From Nocardioides seonyuensis (GTDB lineage Bacteria; Actinomycetota; Actinomycetes; Propionibacteriales; Nocardioidaceae): a stretch of 64,000 nucleotides of DNA. A program made the translations under genes and the position numbers. Below are positions 17,980-26,005 of the stretch, in pieces. Below the pieces are notes generated by a model. It saw nothing but the letters and a program-made list of their open reading frames with translations, did no database searches and was not told the DNA's origin. The DNA lies in NCBI RefSeq assembly GCF_004683965.1, contig NZ_CP038436.1:2604001-2668000 (forward strand), given 5' to 3'. Numbering within the stretch: the first letter of the stretch is position 1; every line of letters begins with the position of its first letter.

Positions 17980-19056
17980 GTGACCCTCCCGACCCGCGAC
18001 CAGGTGCACGCGGCACCCAAGGTGCTGCTGCACGACCACCTCGACGGCGGGCTGCGGCCCGCGACCATGGTCGAGCTGGCAGCCGAGTGCGGCCACCAGC
18101 TGCCCGAGAGCGACCCCGAGGCGCTGCACCGCTGGTTCGTCGACTCGGCCGACTCCGGAAGCCTGGTGCGCTACCTCGAGACGTTCGACCACACCGTCGC
18201 CGTGATGCAGACCGCCCCCGCGCTGACACGGGTCGCACGCGAGTGCGTGGAGGACCTGGCCGCTGACGGGGTGGTCTACGCAGAGGTCCGCTACGCGCCC
18301 GAGCAGCACCTCGACGGCGGGCTGACGCTCGACGAGGTCGTCGCGGCCGTGCAGGAGGGGTTCGAGACCGCCACCGCAGCGGCCGGGGGACGCATCGTCG
18401 TACGCCAGATCCTCACCGCGATGCGCCACCAGGCCAGGTCGATGGAGATCGCCGAGCTCGCGGTGTCTTGGCGCGACCGCGGGGTCGCCGGGTTCGACAT
18501 CGCCGGCGCCGAGGAGGGCTTCCCGCCCACCCGTCACCTCGACGCGTTCGAGTACCTCCAGCGCGAGAACTCCCACTTCACGATCCACGCCGGCGAGGCG
18601 TTCGGGCTGCCCTCCATCTGGCAGGCGATCCAGTGGTGCGGCGCCGACCGGCTCGGCCACGGCGTGCGGATCATCGACGACATCACGGTCGGCGAGGACG
18701 GCTCGGTCGAGCTGGGCCGGCTCGCCTCCTACGTGCGTGACAAGCGGATCCCGCTCGAGCTGTGCCCGGCGTCCAACGTCCAGACCGGTGCGGCCGCCTC
18801 AATCGCCGAGCACCCGATCGGCCTGCTCACCGAGCTGCGGTTCCGGGTGACGGTCAACACCGACAACCGCCTGATGTCGGGGACGTCGATGACGCAGGAG
18901 ATGTTCGACCTGGTCGAGGCCTTCGGCTACGGCCTCGCGGACCTGCGCTGGTTCACCATCAACGCGATGAAGTCGGCGTTCCTTCCCTTCGACGAGCGCC
19001 TCGCCCTCATCGACGGGGTCATCAAGCCGGGGTACGCCGCACTCATGGGTGACTGA
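17980..19056 (+). CDS. add: Adenosine deaminase
   Basis: Zinc metalloenzyme converting adenosine and deoxyadenosine to (deoxy)inosine. The 358-aa product shows the metal motif HDHLDGG near the N-terminus, FDIAGAEEG, the catalytic [23 protein letters not shown] and NTDNRLMSG. The Asp-Asn in place of the textbook Asp-Asp is, from memory, usual for actinobacterial Add. GTG 17980 is preferred since AGGA lies 7 nt upstream; GTG 17974 is also possible. Its product inosine is a substrate for the PNP encoded at 36.3-37.1 kb. Confidence 0.93.
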   Translation: MTLPTRDQVHAAPKVLLHDHLDGGLRPATMVELAAECGHQLPESDPEALHRWFVDSADSGSLVRYLETFDHTVAVMQTAPALTRVARECVEDLAADGVVYAEVRYAPEQHLDGGLTLDEVVAAVQEGFETATAAAGGRIVVRQILTAMRHQARSMEIAELAVSWRDRGVAGFDIAGAEEGFPPTRHLDAFEYLQRENSHFTIHAGEAFGLPSIWQAIQWCGADRLGHGVRIIDDITVGEDGSVELGRLASYVRDKRIPLELCPASNVQTGAAASIAEHPIGLLTELRFRVTVNTDNRLMSGTSMTQEMFDLVEAFGYGLADLRWFTINAMKSAFLPFDERLALIDGVIKPGYAALMGD

Positions 19057-19061
19057 CCGCC

Positions 19062-19577
19062 TCAGCTGGGCGCGAGCGTGATCCACGGCCTGTCCCAGCC
19101 GGCCAGCTGCAGCGGCCCGCTGGTCCAGCGCTCACGTGCGACCAGCCGGACGTTGCCGACGGCGGGCTCATAGGTCCACGCGCCCTCGTCGGTGGCCTCC
19201 AGCACCAGCACGACGTGTCGCGGGCACAGCCGGTCGCCGATGTAGACCGCCACAGGGAGCCGCTGAGTGGCGGTACGGACGTAGCGCCACGCGTCGTGGC
19301 GGACCGGCGTGGGGTGGGAGCTGTAGTCGACTCCCGTGATGAGTCGCAGCTCGCGCGCCGCTGCCCACGGGGCCGTCCCGATGGCGCGCAGCCACGGGAC
19401 CTGGAGCGAGCCCGCCCGGTCGACCAGCGAGGTGATCCTTCGGTGGGCCCGGAGCACCTCGCGGGAGAACGTCGCCTGGTCGGGGATGCTGGCCGCCACC
19501 TCGGGGCTGGAGGCGCGCGCGGCCACCACGAGGCAGGCTGCGCCGCACGACCTGCGGTCGGGCTGGACGAGCCTCAC
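19062..19577 (-). CDS. C39-like cysteine peptidase fold protein, function unknown
   Basis: A 171-aa protein with the layout of a papain-like C39 domain: an N-terminal Cys helix (RSCGAACLVVAAR, Cys near residue 11), an RHVVLVLEA strand with the presumptive catalytic His near residue 125, and an Asp/Asn-type YEPAVGNVR. It has no signal peptide and no ABC transporter domain, so it is a stand-alone cytoplasmic version. Its start overlaps the stop of the kinase gene upstream by 4 bp, indicating coupled expression. It may be a peptidase, a transglutaminase-like enzyme or an inactive fold. Confidence 0.6.
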   Translation of the reverse strand: MRLVQPDRRSCGAACLVVAARASSPEVAASIPDQATFSREVLRAHRRITSLVDRAGSLQVPWLRAIGTAPWAAARELRLITGVDYSSHPTPVRHDAWRYVRTATQRLPVAVYIGDRLCPRHVVLVLEATDEGAWTYEPAVGNVRLVARERWTSGPLQLAGWDRPWITLAPS

Positions 19578-20170
19578 AGCCGTGCACCCAGTGCTGCGAA
19601 GGCCTGGTCGGGCGTCGCCGGTCGGCAGCCCTGGGCCACGGCGTGGGCCACGATCCGTCGCTGGTCCCGGAGCAGGGCGATGCCGCGGAGCACCAGCACC
19701 AGCGGAGGCTTGCGGTGCTCCCGCAGGTCTCTGGTGAGGCGGCGCCAGAACGTGACCACCGGGTGCTGGGTGATGCAGAAGGCGGCCGCGAGCAGCCCCA
19801 GCCGCTCACAGTCGGCGACCACCTCCGGTGCGAAGATCCCCTCGGCCACGACACGGTCCGCCCCAGCGAGCTCGAGGCGACGCGTGCCGCGGCGGCTGTT
19901 GAGGGCGATCTCGTAGACGGGCACCTCGACCGCGCCGGTGGTGCACAGCTCGTGCAGCGCGCGGACGGCCTCGTCGTGGGACCACGAGGCCGGGTCGTCC
20001 CAGTCGACCATGCCGGCGTTTGGGCCGTGGGTGATCCTGGGCAGGCCAGGGTCGTCACCTTGCCGGTAGAAGTCGTCCAGGCGTAGGACCGGGTGGCCGA
20101 GGCGCTCGGCGAGGCGGGACTTGCCGGCCCCGCTGGGACCGGCCAGCACGACCACCTGTGCGTGTGTCAC
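19574..20170 (-). CDS. Uridine-kinase-like P-loop kinase
   Basis: A 198-aa nucleoside-kinase-like protein. Walker A GPSGAGKS lies at about residues 11-18, DDFYRQGDDPGLP resembles the uridine kinase substrate segment, and VDWDDPASW and AEGIFAPE follow as in Udk. A positively charged lid region (WRRLTRDLREHRKP) is present. GTP/ATP-dependent phosphorylation of uridine or cytidine would complete the salvage set, but relatives of this short actinobacterial group are not characterised as far as I recall. It is co-transcribed with the C39-like gene. Confidence 0.75.
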   Translation of the reverse strand: MTHAQVVVLAGPSGAGKSRLAERLGHPVLRLDDFYRQGDDPGLPRITHGPNAGMVDWDDPASWSHDEAVRALHELCTTGAVEVPVYEIALNSRRGTRRLELAGADRVVAEGIFAPEVVADCERLGLLAAAFCITQHPVVTFWRRLTRDLREHRKPPLVLVLRGIALLRDQRRIVAHAVAQGCRPATPDQAFAALGARL

Positions 20171-20268
20171 GCGTCTGTCTCATTTCCGCTGTTCCGCCCC
20201 GCAGGGCGCGTCAGGACACTAATCTCACCGAGACCACCAAGCTTGATCGTTCCACGTTGGAGGACGAA

Positions 20269-21939
20269 ATGAGTCACTACGACTCGAACACCCCTGCGCC
20301 CGAGGGCTCGGCCGGCGCCAGCGCCGAGCGGTCCGGGCTCACCCAGAACGTGCCCCTGCTCGTGGGGCTCGCCCTGTTGCTCGTCGCCGGAGTCATCGCA
20401 TTCTTCGTGCTCGGCGGCGAGGACGACGGCGCGGCCTCCGACTGCGTGGCCGAGGAGGTGCGGCTCACCACCGCCCCCGCCATGGAGGAGCTCGTCAAGG
20501 AGGGGGTCAAGGCCTTCGAGGCCGAGGAGTCCTGCCTCGACGTCAAGCTGACCGTCGGCACCGTGAGCGACGTCGTGGCGCTGCTCAACGACCCCGACGC
20601 CGAGATGCCCGAGCTCTGGGTGCCCGACAGCCCGACGTGGAAGGGCCAGCTGGCTGCCGCCGGCTGGGCCGGCACGCCGATCGTCGATGTCGTCGCCCAG
20701 ACGCCGGTGGGTCTGGCCGGTGGCCCGGTCGCCAAGACGCCCGCATCATGGGCCGAGGTCCTCGCAGGCGGCAAGCTGAGCGTGGCCGACCCCAGCTCCA
20801 ACGGTGCCTCCGCGCTCGCCCTGCTGGCGCCCTACGCCGAGTCCAAGCAGACCGGGCGCACGGAGCAGGAGATCAAGGACCTCACCGTCCCGGTCGCCCA
20901 GAGCTACGGGGAGGCGGCCGGTGAGGACGGTACCGGTGCTGCAGACCTCCAGGCGATCACCGCCTCCAGCACCCAGCTCGTCCCCGTGACGGAGCAGGGC
21001 TACCTCGCCGCTCGACGCAGCAACGACCAGCTGACCCTGGTGGCCCCGCGCACCGGCGTGCCGATGCTGCAGTTCCCGATCATCGACGTCGGTCGGGCAG
21101 GCATCGACGTCAACAACACCGGGCGCGACGTGTCCGCCCGTGTGGGACGCGGTCTGGCGCACTGGTTCTCCTCGGGCGAGGGCCAGGCAGCCGTCACTGC
21201 GGCGGAGTTCCGCCTCCCCGACGCCAAGGCGCTCACCGGCGGAGTGGGCCTCGGTGCTTCCAAGGTGCTGCCTGTCGTCGACCAGAAGACCACCGACAAC
21301 ACCATGCGGGAGTGGCGAGTCCTCGCCGTGCCGTCCAGCATCCTGGCGCTGGTCGACCTGTCCGGCTCCATGAAGCAGCAGATCGGCAACATCTCCCGCG
21401 TGCAGCTGGCCACGAACGCGGCGCTGCTCGCGCTCGACAACCTGCCTGCCAACGCCCGGATCGGGACGTGGGGCTTCTCCAAGAACCGTGGTGAGAACAA
21501 CGCCGCGTGGGAGGAGTTCGTCCCGATGCGCCCGCTGAACGAAGAGGTCGACGGTGGCCTCCAGCGAGACCTGCTCGCCTCCGACTCCGCAAAGATGGCC
21601 AGCCGCGTGCGCGGTGCCACCGCGGTGCTCGACGCGACGCTGGCGGCCTACAAGACGGCACAGGCGGAGTGGGACGCGGCCTGGTTCAACTCGGTGGTCA
21701 TCTTCACCGACGGGGCGAGCGACGACACCAGCTCGATGAACATCGACGCGCTGGTCAAGCAGCTGGAGAACCTCCGCGACCCGAGCAAGCCCGTCAAGGT
21801 CGTCGTCATCGGTATCTCGCAGGACGCCGACACCCCCGAGCTCGCCCAGATCGCGAAGGCGACCGGTGGCCAGAACTACCTGGTGACCGACCCCGACGAC
21901 ATGCTCGGAGTGCTCGCCTCGGCGATGCTCAACCGCTGA
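20269..21939 (+). CDS. Membrane-anchored solute-binding domain fused to VWA domain
   Basis: A 556-aa protein. A Ser/Pro-rich cytoplasmic N-terminus of about 28 residues is followed by one transmembrane helix (about 32-52), then a periplasmic-binding-protein-like domain (about 60-350, e.g. ELWVPDSPTWKGQLAAAGW) and a C-terminal von Willebrand A domain (about 370-556). The VWA domain has a MIDAS motif, DLSGSM, and FTDGASDD. The binding domain resembles the molybdate/iron extracellular binding class. It probably acts outside the cell as a metal-dependent adhesion or assembly protein. TTGGAGG lies 5 nt before ATG 20269 and TAATCT at 20220-20225 is a likely -10. Confidence 0.85.
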   Translation: MSHYDSNTPAPEGSAGASAERSGLTQNVPLLVGLALLLVAGVIAFFVLGGEDDGAASDCVAEEVRLTTAPAMEELVKEGVKAFEAEESCLDVKLTVGTVSDVVALLNDPDAEMPELWVPDSPTWKGQLAAAGWAGTPIVDVVAQTPVGLAGGPVAKTPASWAEVLAGGKLSVADPSSNGASALALLAPYAESKQTGRTEQEIKDLTVPVAQSYGEAAGEDGTGAADLQAITASSTQLVPVTEQGYLAARRSNDQLTLVAPRTGVPMLQFPIIDVGRAGIDVNNTGRDVSARVGRGLAHWFSSGEGQAAVTAAEFRLPDAKALTGGVGLGASKVLPVVDQKTTDNTMREWRVLAVPSSILALVDLSGSMKQQIGNISRVQLATNAALLALDNLPANARIGTWGFSKNRGENNAAWEEFVPMRPLNEEVDGGLQRDLLASDSAKMASRVRGATAVLDATLAAYKTAQAEWDAAWFNSVVIFTDGASDDTSSMNIDALVKQLENLRDPSKPVKVVVIGISQDADTPELAQIAKATGGQNYLVTDPDDMLGVLASAMLNR

Positions 21940-21952
21940 CACTCGCCGTACG

Positions 21953-22000
21953 CAACAGGGATGGACTTCCACTCGTCAGAGTGGAAGTCCATCCCTGTTG
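21953..22000. terminator. Perfect 22-bp hairpin between convergent genes
   Basis: Two perfect 22-base arms (caacagggatggacttccac plus tc and its complement) around the loop gtca, 13 bp after the VWA-gene stop and 78 bp before the end of the aldehyde dehydrogenase-like gene on the other strand. It likely ends transcription from both sides, although neither side has a T-run. Confidence 0.75.
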
Positions 22001-22026
22001 CCATGTGTCCACGCTGAGGCCCTGAT

Positions 22027-22052
22027 GAAGTTCCACTCGTCGGAGTGGAAGT
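22027..22052. repeat. Second hairpin sharing the core of the upstream terminator
   Basis: A shorter dyad around the loop gtcg. Its core ttccactcgtcggagtggaa is the same as that of the hairpin at 21953-22000 apart from one loop base. The 8-bp central stem is perfect and the outer bases pair imperfectly. It may be a second terminator for the convergent gene or a diverged duplicate. Confidence 0.55.
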
Positions 22053-22077
22053 TCAGCAGGGGACACTCAGCAGGCGG

Positions 22078-22944
22078 TCAGACCCCGATCGGGTGCCAGA
22101 CGGTCTTGGTCTCGAGGAACGCGGTCATCCGGTCCAGGTCGGGCTCGGCGAGCCAGTCGGTGCCGGGGGCGGGGCGTCGTACGCGCTTGAGGTTGTCGGC
22201 AGCGGCGACCTCGAGGTCTCGCGCCAGCGCGTCGTCGTCGACGCCGGTGAGGTCGATGCCGTTGACGTCCATGTGGGAGGCCAGCCATGGCGCGATCTCG
22301 GAGACGGAGCCGGTCAGCACGTTGACGACACCGCCGGGCAGGTCGCTGGTGGCCATCACCTCGCCGAGGGTGATCGCGGTGAGCGGGTGCGCCTCGCTGG
22401 CGATGACCACGACGGTGTTGCCGGTGATGATCAGCGGCGCGACGACGCTCACGAGGCCGAGCAGCGGGCCCCGTGGGGCGACCACCGCGACGACCCCGCT
22501 GGGCTCGGGCGTGGACAGGTTGAAGAACGGGCCGGCGACTGGGTTGGCGTTGCCGACGACCTGGGTGATCTTGTCGGCCCACCCGGCGTACCAGACGAGG
22601 CGGTCGATCGCCGCGTCGACGTAGGTGCGCGCCTTGACCGCGGTCACGCCCTCGCTGGCGCGCAGCTCGGCCTCGAACTGCTCACGGCGGCCTTCGAGCA
22701 CCTCGGCGATCCGGTAGACGACCTGGCCGCGGTTGTAGGCGGTCCTGCCCGACCAGCCGGGGAACGCCTTGCGTGCGGCCTGTACGGCGTCTCGGGCGTC
22801 CTTGCGGGAGGCCTGGGCCGCGTTGGCGAGCAGCCGTCCCTTGGCGTCGTTGACGACGTAGGAGCGGCCCGACTCCGAGCGGGGGAACTGCCCGCCGATG
22901 TAGAGCTTGTAGGTCTTCCGGACATCAATGCGTGTCGATGGCAT
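22078..22944 (-). CDS. Half-length aldehyde dehydrogenase homologue lacking the catalytic domain
   Basis: A 288-aa protein related to aldehyde dehydrogenases but ending where the catalytic domain should begin. It keeps the NAD-domain pattern (YNRGQVVYRIAEVLEGR, WYAGWADK, PEPSGVVAVVAPRG, DLPGGVVNVLTG) but has no counterpart of the FNQGHVCCAGSR catalytic-Cys segment. The frame is intact and its ATG overlaps the stop of the full-length gene by 1 bp (TGATG), so it is not an obvious random pseudogene. It could be a regulatory or structural partner of the full-length enzyme. It is last in the deoC operon. Confidence 0.8.
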   Translation of the reverse strand: MPSTRIDVRKTYKLYIGGQFPRSESGRSYVVNDAKGRLLANAAQASRKDARDAVQAARKAFPGWSGRTAYNRGQVVYRIAEVLEGRREQFEAELRASEGVTAVKARTYVDAAIDRLVWYAGWADKITQVVGNANPVAGPFFNLSTPEPSGVVAVVAPRGPLLGLVSVVAPLIITGNTVVVIASEAHPLTAITLGEVMATSDLPGGVVNVLTGSVSEIAPWLASHMDVNGIDLTGVDDDALARDLEVAAADNLKRVRRPAPGTDWLAEPDLDRMTAFLETKTVWHPIGV

Positions 22945-24383
22945 CAGGCGTCGGTTCCCTTCAGGTAGCCCTCGAGGCCGTGGCGGCCGCCCTCGCGTCC
23001 GTAGCCGGACTCCTTGTAGCCGCCGAACGGCGAAGTGGGGTCGAACTTGTTGAAGGTGTTGGCCCAGACCACGCCGGCACGGAGCTGGTTGGCGATGGAG
23101 AGGATCCTGGATCCCTTGTCGGTCCACACCCCGGCCGAGAGGCCGTAGGGGGTGTTGTTGGCCTTCTCGACGGCTTCGGCCGGCGTCCGGAAGGTGAGCA
23201 CCGACAGGACGGGCCCGAAGATCTCCTCACGGGCGATCCGGTGGGCCTGGGAGACCCCGGTGAAGAGGGTCGGGGGGAACCAGAACCCCTTGGTGGGCAG
23301 GTCGCAGGCGACCTCCCAGCGCTCGGCGCCCTCGGCGTCGCCGACACCGGCGAGCTCGCGGATGCGCTTGAGCTGCTCACCGGAGTTGATGGCGCCGATG
23401 TCGGTGTTCTTGTCGAGCGGGTCACCCATCCGCAGGGTCGACATGCGGCGCTTGAGGCGGTCCATGACCTCCTCGGCGACGGACTCCTGCACCAGCAGCC
23501 GCGATCCCGCGCAGCACACGTGGCCCTGGTTGAAGAAGATGCCCCCGACGATCCCCTCGACCGCCTGGTCGATGGGGGCGTCGTCGAAGACGATGTTGGC
23601 GGCCTTGCCGCCGAGCTCGAGGGTGACCTTCTTGCGGCTGCCGGCCACCGCCTTGGCGATCGCGCGACCGACATCGGTCGAGCCGGTGAAGGCGACCTTG
23701 TCGACGTCGTCGTGGGAGACCAGCGCATGACCCGTCGCGCCGGCACCGGTGACGATGTTGACCACGCCGGGGGGCAGGTCGGCCTGCTGGCAGATCTCGG
23801 CGAAGAGCAGCGCCGTCAGCGGGGTGGTCTCCGCCGGTTTGAGCACGACGGTGTTGCCGCAGGCCAGCGCCGGGGCGATCTTCCAGGCCAGCATCAGGAG
23901 CGGGAAGTTCCACGGGATGACCTGGCCGGCGACGCCGAGGGGGGTGTCGCCGAAGCCGGAGTACTTCAGCTTGTCGGCCCAGCCCGCGTAGTAGAAGAAG
24001 TGGGCCGCCGCGGTGGGGACGTCGAAGTCGCGGGCCTCCTTGATCGGCTTGCCGTTGTCGATCGACTCGAGAACCGCGATCTCGCGGGCGCGCTCCTGCA
24101 TGATGCGGGCGATGCGGAAGAGGTACTTGCCGCGCTCGGCGCCCGACATCCGCGACCACACCCGCGTGTAGGCACGCCTGGCGGCCCTGACGGCCGTGTC
24201 CACGTCGGACTCGCTGGCCTCGGCCACCTCGGAGAGGACCTCCTCGGTGGCGGGGTTGATGGTCTTGAAGGACTGTCCCTGCCCGTCGACGAAGTCGCCG
24301 TCGATGAAGAGCCCGTAGGACGGCTTGATGTCGACGACCGCCCGTGACTCGGGAGCCGGGGCGTACTCGAATGCGTTGGCCAT
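22944..24383 (-). CDS. Aldehyde dehydrogenase (NAD-dependent)
   Basis: A 479-aa full-length aldehyde dehydrogenase, oxidising an aldehyde to the acid. Visible motifs include VIPWNFPLLMLAWKIAPAL with the conserved Asn, KPAETTPL (cofactor Lys), FTGSTDVGR, ELGGKAANIV with the general-base Glu, and the catalytic FNQGHVCCAGSR with Cys near residue 285. It sits between deoC (5 bp away) and the half-length homologue, so its likely in vivo substrate is the acetaldehyde released by DeoC, giving acetate. This is inferred from context, not from specificity residues. Confidence 0.93.
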   Translation of the reverse strand: MANAFEYAPAPESRAVVDIKPSYGLFIDGDFVDGQGQSFKTINPATEEVLSEVAEASESDVDTAVRAARRAYTRVWSRMSGAERGKYLFRIARIMQERAREIAVLESIDNGKPIKEARDFDVPTAAAHFFYYAGWADKLKYSGFGDTPLGVAGQVIPWNFPLLMLAWKIAPALACGNTVVLKPAETTPLTALLFAEICQQADLPPGVVNIVTGAGATGHALVSHDDVDKVAFTGSTDVGRAIAKAVAGSRKKVTLELGGKAANIVFDDAPIDQAVEGIVGGIFFNQGHVCCAGSRLLVQESVAEEVMDRLKRRMSTLRMGDPLDKNTDIGAINSGEQLKRIRELAGVGDAEGAERWEVACDLPTKGFWFPPTLFTGVSQAHRIAREEIFGPVLSVLTFRTPAEAVEKANNTPYGLSAGVWTDKGSRILSIANQLRAGVVWANTFNKFDPTSPFGGYKESGYGREGGRHGLEGYLKGTDA

Positions 24384-24388
24384 GGTGA

Positions 24389-25372
24389 TCAGTCCAGGGT
24401 GAAGTAGTCGGGACCGGAGTAGCGACCGGTCGTCATCTTGGTGCGCTGCATGAGCAGGTCGTTCAGGAGCGTGGAGGCGCCGAAGCGGAACCAGTCCGGG
24501 TCGAGCCAGTCGGGGCCGGTCACCTCGTTGACCATCACGAGGTACTTGATGGCGTCCTTGGCGGTGCGGATCCCGCCGGCAGGCTTGACGCCGACCATCT
24601 GCCCGGTGACGTCGCGGAAGTCACGGACCGCCTCGAGCATCACGAGGGTCACCGGGAGGGTGGCCGCCGGCTGCACCTTGCCGGTGGAGGTCTTGATGAA
24701 GTGGCCGCCGGCCATCATCGCCAGCCAGCTCGCACGACGGACGTTGTCGTAGGTCTGGAGCTCTCCGGTCTCGAAGATGACCTTCAGGTGCGCCGGGCCA
24801 CAGGCCTCCTTGACGGCGACGATCTCCTCGAAGACCTGGAGGTAGCGGCCCGAGAGGAACGCGCCGCGGTCGATCACCATGTCGATCTCGTCGGCGCCCG
24901 CCTCGACGGCGTCGCGGGTGTCGGCGAGCTTGATGTCGAGGGCCGCACGGCCGCTCGGGAATGCGGTCGCGACGGCGGCGACGTGCACGCCGCTGTCACC
25001 CAGCGTCTGCTTGGCGACCGGCACCATGTCGGGGTAGACGCACACGGCCGCGGTCGGCGGGCACGTCGGGTCGGCAGGGTCCGGACGCATGGCCTTGGCC
25101 GAGAGCGCCTTGACCTTGCCGGGGGTGTCGGCACCCTCGAGGGTGGTCAGGTCGACCATGCGGATCGCGAGGTCGAGCGCGTAGGCCTTCGCCGTGGTCT
25201 TGATCGAGCGGGTGCCGAGGCCGGCGGCGCGAGCTTCGGCACCGACCTGGTCGACCCCGGGGAGGCCATGGAGGAACCGACGGAGCGAGGCGTCGGAGCT
25301 GGCGACGTCGGCGAGCATCCCGCCATCCGCCGCCGGAGCTGCGCTCGCCGTTGAGCGTGCAGTGGGCGTCAC
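24389..25372 (-). CDS. deoC: Deoxyribose-phosphate aldolase
   Basis: Class I aldolase splitting 2-deoxyribose-5-phosphate into acetaldehyde and glyceraldehyde-3-phosphate, the exit point of deoxynucleoside breakdown. The 327-aa product has the Schiff-base motif FIKTSTGK and the second conserved Lys in VGVKPAGGIR, with a DEIDMVIDRGAFLSG segment. The start is uncertain. GTG 25372 is preferred because TATGCT (25379-25384) ends 6 nt upstream, fitting a leaderless mRNA; ATG 25318 would remove a disordered N-terminal stretch of 18 residues. The two aldehyde dehydrogenase genes follow directly. Confidence 0.93.
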   Translation of the reverse strand: MTPTARSTASAAPAADGGMLADVASSDASLRRFLHGLPGVDQVGAEARAAGLGTRSIKTTAKAYALDLAIRMVDLTTLEGADTPGKVKALSAKAMRPDPADPTCPPTAAVCVYPDMVPVAKQTLGDSGVHVAAVATAFPSGRAALDIKLADTRDAVEAGADEIDMVIDRGAFLSGRYLQVFEEIVAVKEACGPAHLKVIFETGELQTYDNVRRASWLAMMAGGHFIKTSTGKVQPAATLPVTLVMLEAVRDFRDVTGQMVGVKPAGGIRTAKDAIKYLVMVNEVTGPDWLDPDWFRFGASTLLNDLLMQRTKMTTGRYSGPDYFTLD

Positions 25373-25378
25373 CTCCCC

Positions 25379-25384
25379 AGCATA
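25379..25384 (-). promoter_or_regulatory. Candidate -10 element of the deoC operon
   Basis: TATGCT on the minus strand, 6 nt upstream of GTG 25372, suggesting a leaderless deoC transcript. Confidence 0.5.
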
Positions 25385-25411
25385 GGGTTGGCCGGGTCGA
25401 GGTGAGCAAAC

Positions 25412-26005
25412 GTGACGGACGATGCGAGGAGGCCCGAGCGGGTGGGCGAGCGCGTGACGGAGAGGTTCGAGCCGACGAGCGGACGCGTGGGCGGAGCGCT
25501 GGCGCTGCTCGTCGCCGCGGTCGTCGTCGTTGCCGGTGTGGTGGAGATCGACCGAGGCTTCCCGCCCTGGGGGATCGCGTCCGGTGTCCTGCTCGGCGTC
25601 CTGGCGTGGGCGTCGGTGCTGCGCCCGGCACTGTGGGTCGAGGACAGCACGTTGGTGATGCGCAACCTCTTCGAGACCGTGCGGGTCCCTCTCGCCGCCA
25701 TCGAGCGGGTGGAGGTCAGGCAGGTGCTCTACGTGCGCGTCCGCGACCGCCGCCTGGCCTCGAGCGTGGTGGGGCGGCCCCTGCGCAAGATCGCGCGCTC
25801 CGCCCGTGGTCGTGGCGCTGCCGAGCAGGCACCTCGCCAGGTCGACTACGCCGACATCGTGGAGGACCGCCTTTGCACGCTCGCCACCGAGGCCGGGTCC
25901 GCCTCGGGTGCGCCCGACGACGGCGTACGACGCGAGCCGGCGTGGCTGCCCATCGGCCTCGTGGCCGCCTCCGCCCTGGCGCTCGTGATCACGATCGTGG
26001 GCTAG
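25412..26005 (+). CDS. PH-domain-type membrane protein
   Basis: A 197-aa membrane protein. Two hydrophobic helices (about 27-46 and 54-70) are followed by a bacterial PH-like stretch that starts RPALWVEDSTLVMRNLFETVRVPLAAIERVEVRQ, typical of the PH/DUF304-like domain. A basic linker and a C-terminal helix (about 178-196) follow. GTG 25412 is supported by a GAGGTGAG Shine-Dalgarno. It is divergent from deoC and overlaps the convergent phosphomutase gene by 4 bp. No specific function can be assigned. Confidence 0.8.
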   Translation: MTDDARRPERVGERVTERFEPTSGRVGGALALLVAAVVVVAGVVEIDRGFPPWGIASGVLLGVLAWASVLRPALWVEDSTLVMRNLFETVRVPLAAIERVEVRQVLYVRVRDRRLASSVVGRPLRKIARSARGRGAAEQAPRQVDYADIVEDRLCTLATEAGSASGAPDDGVRREPAWLPIGLVAASALALVITIVG

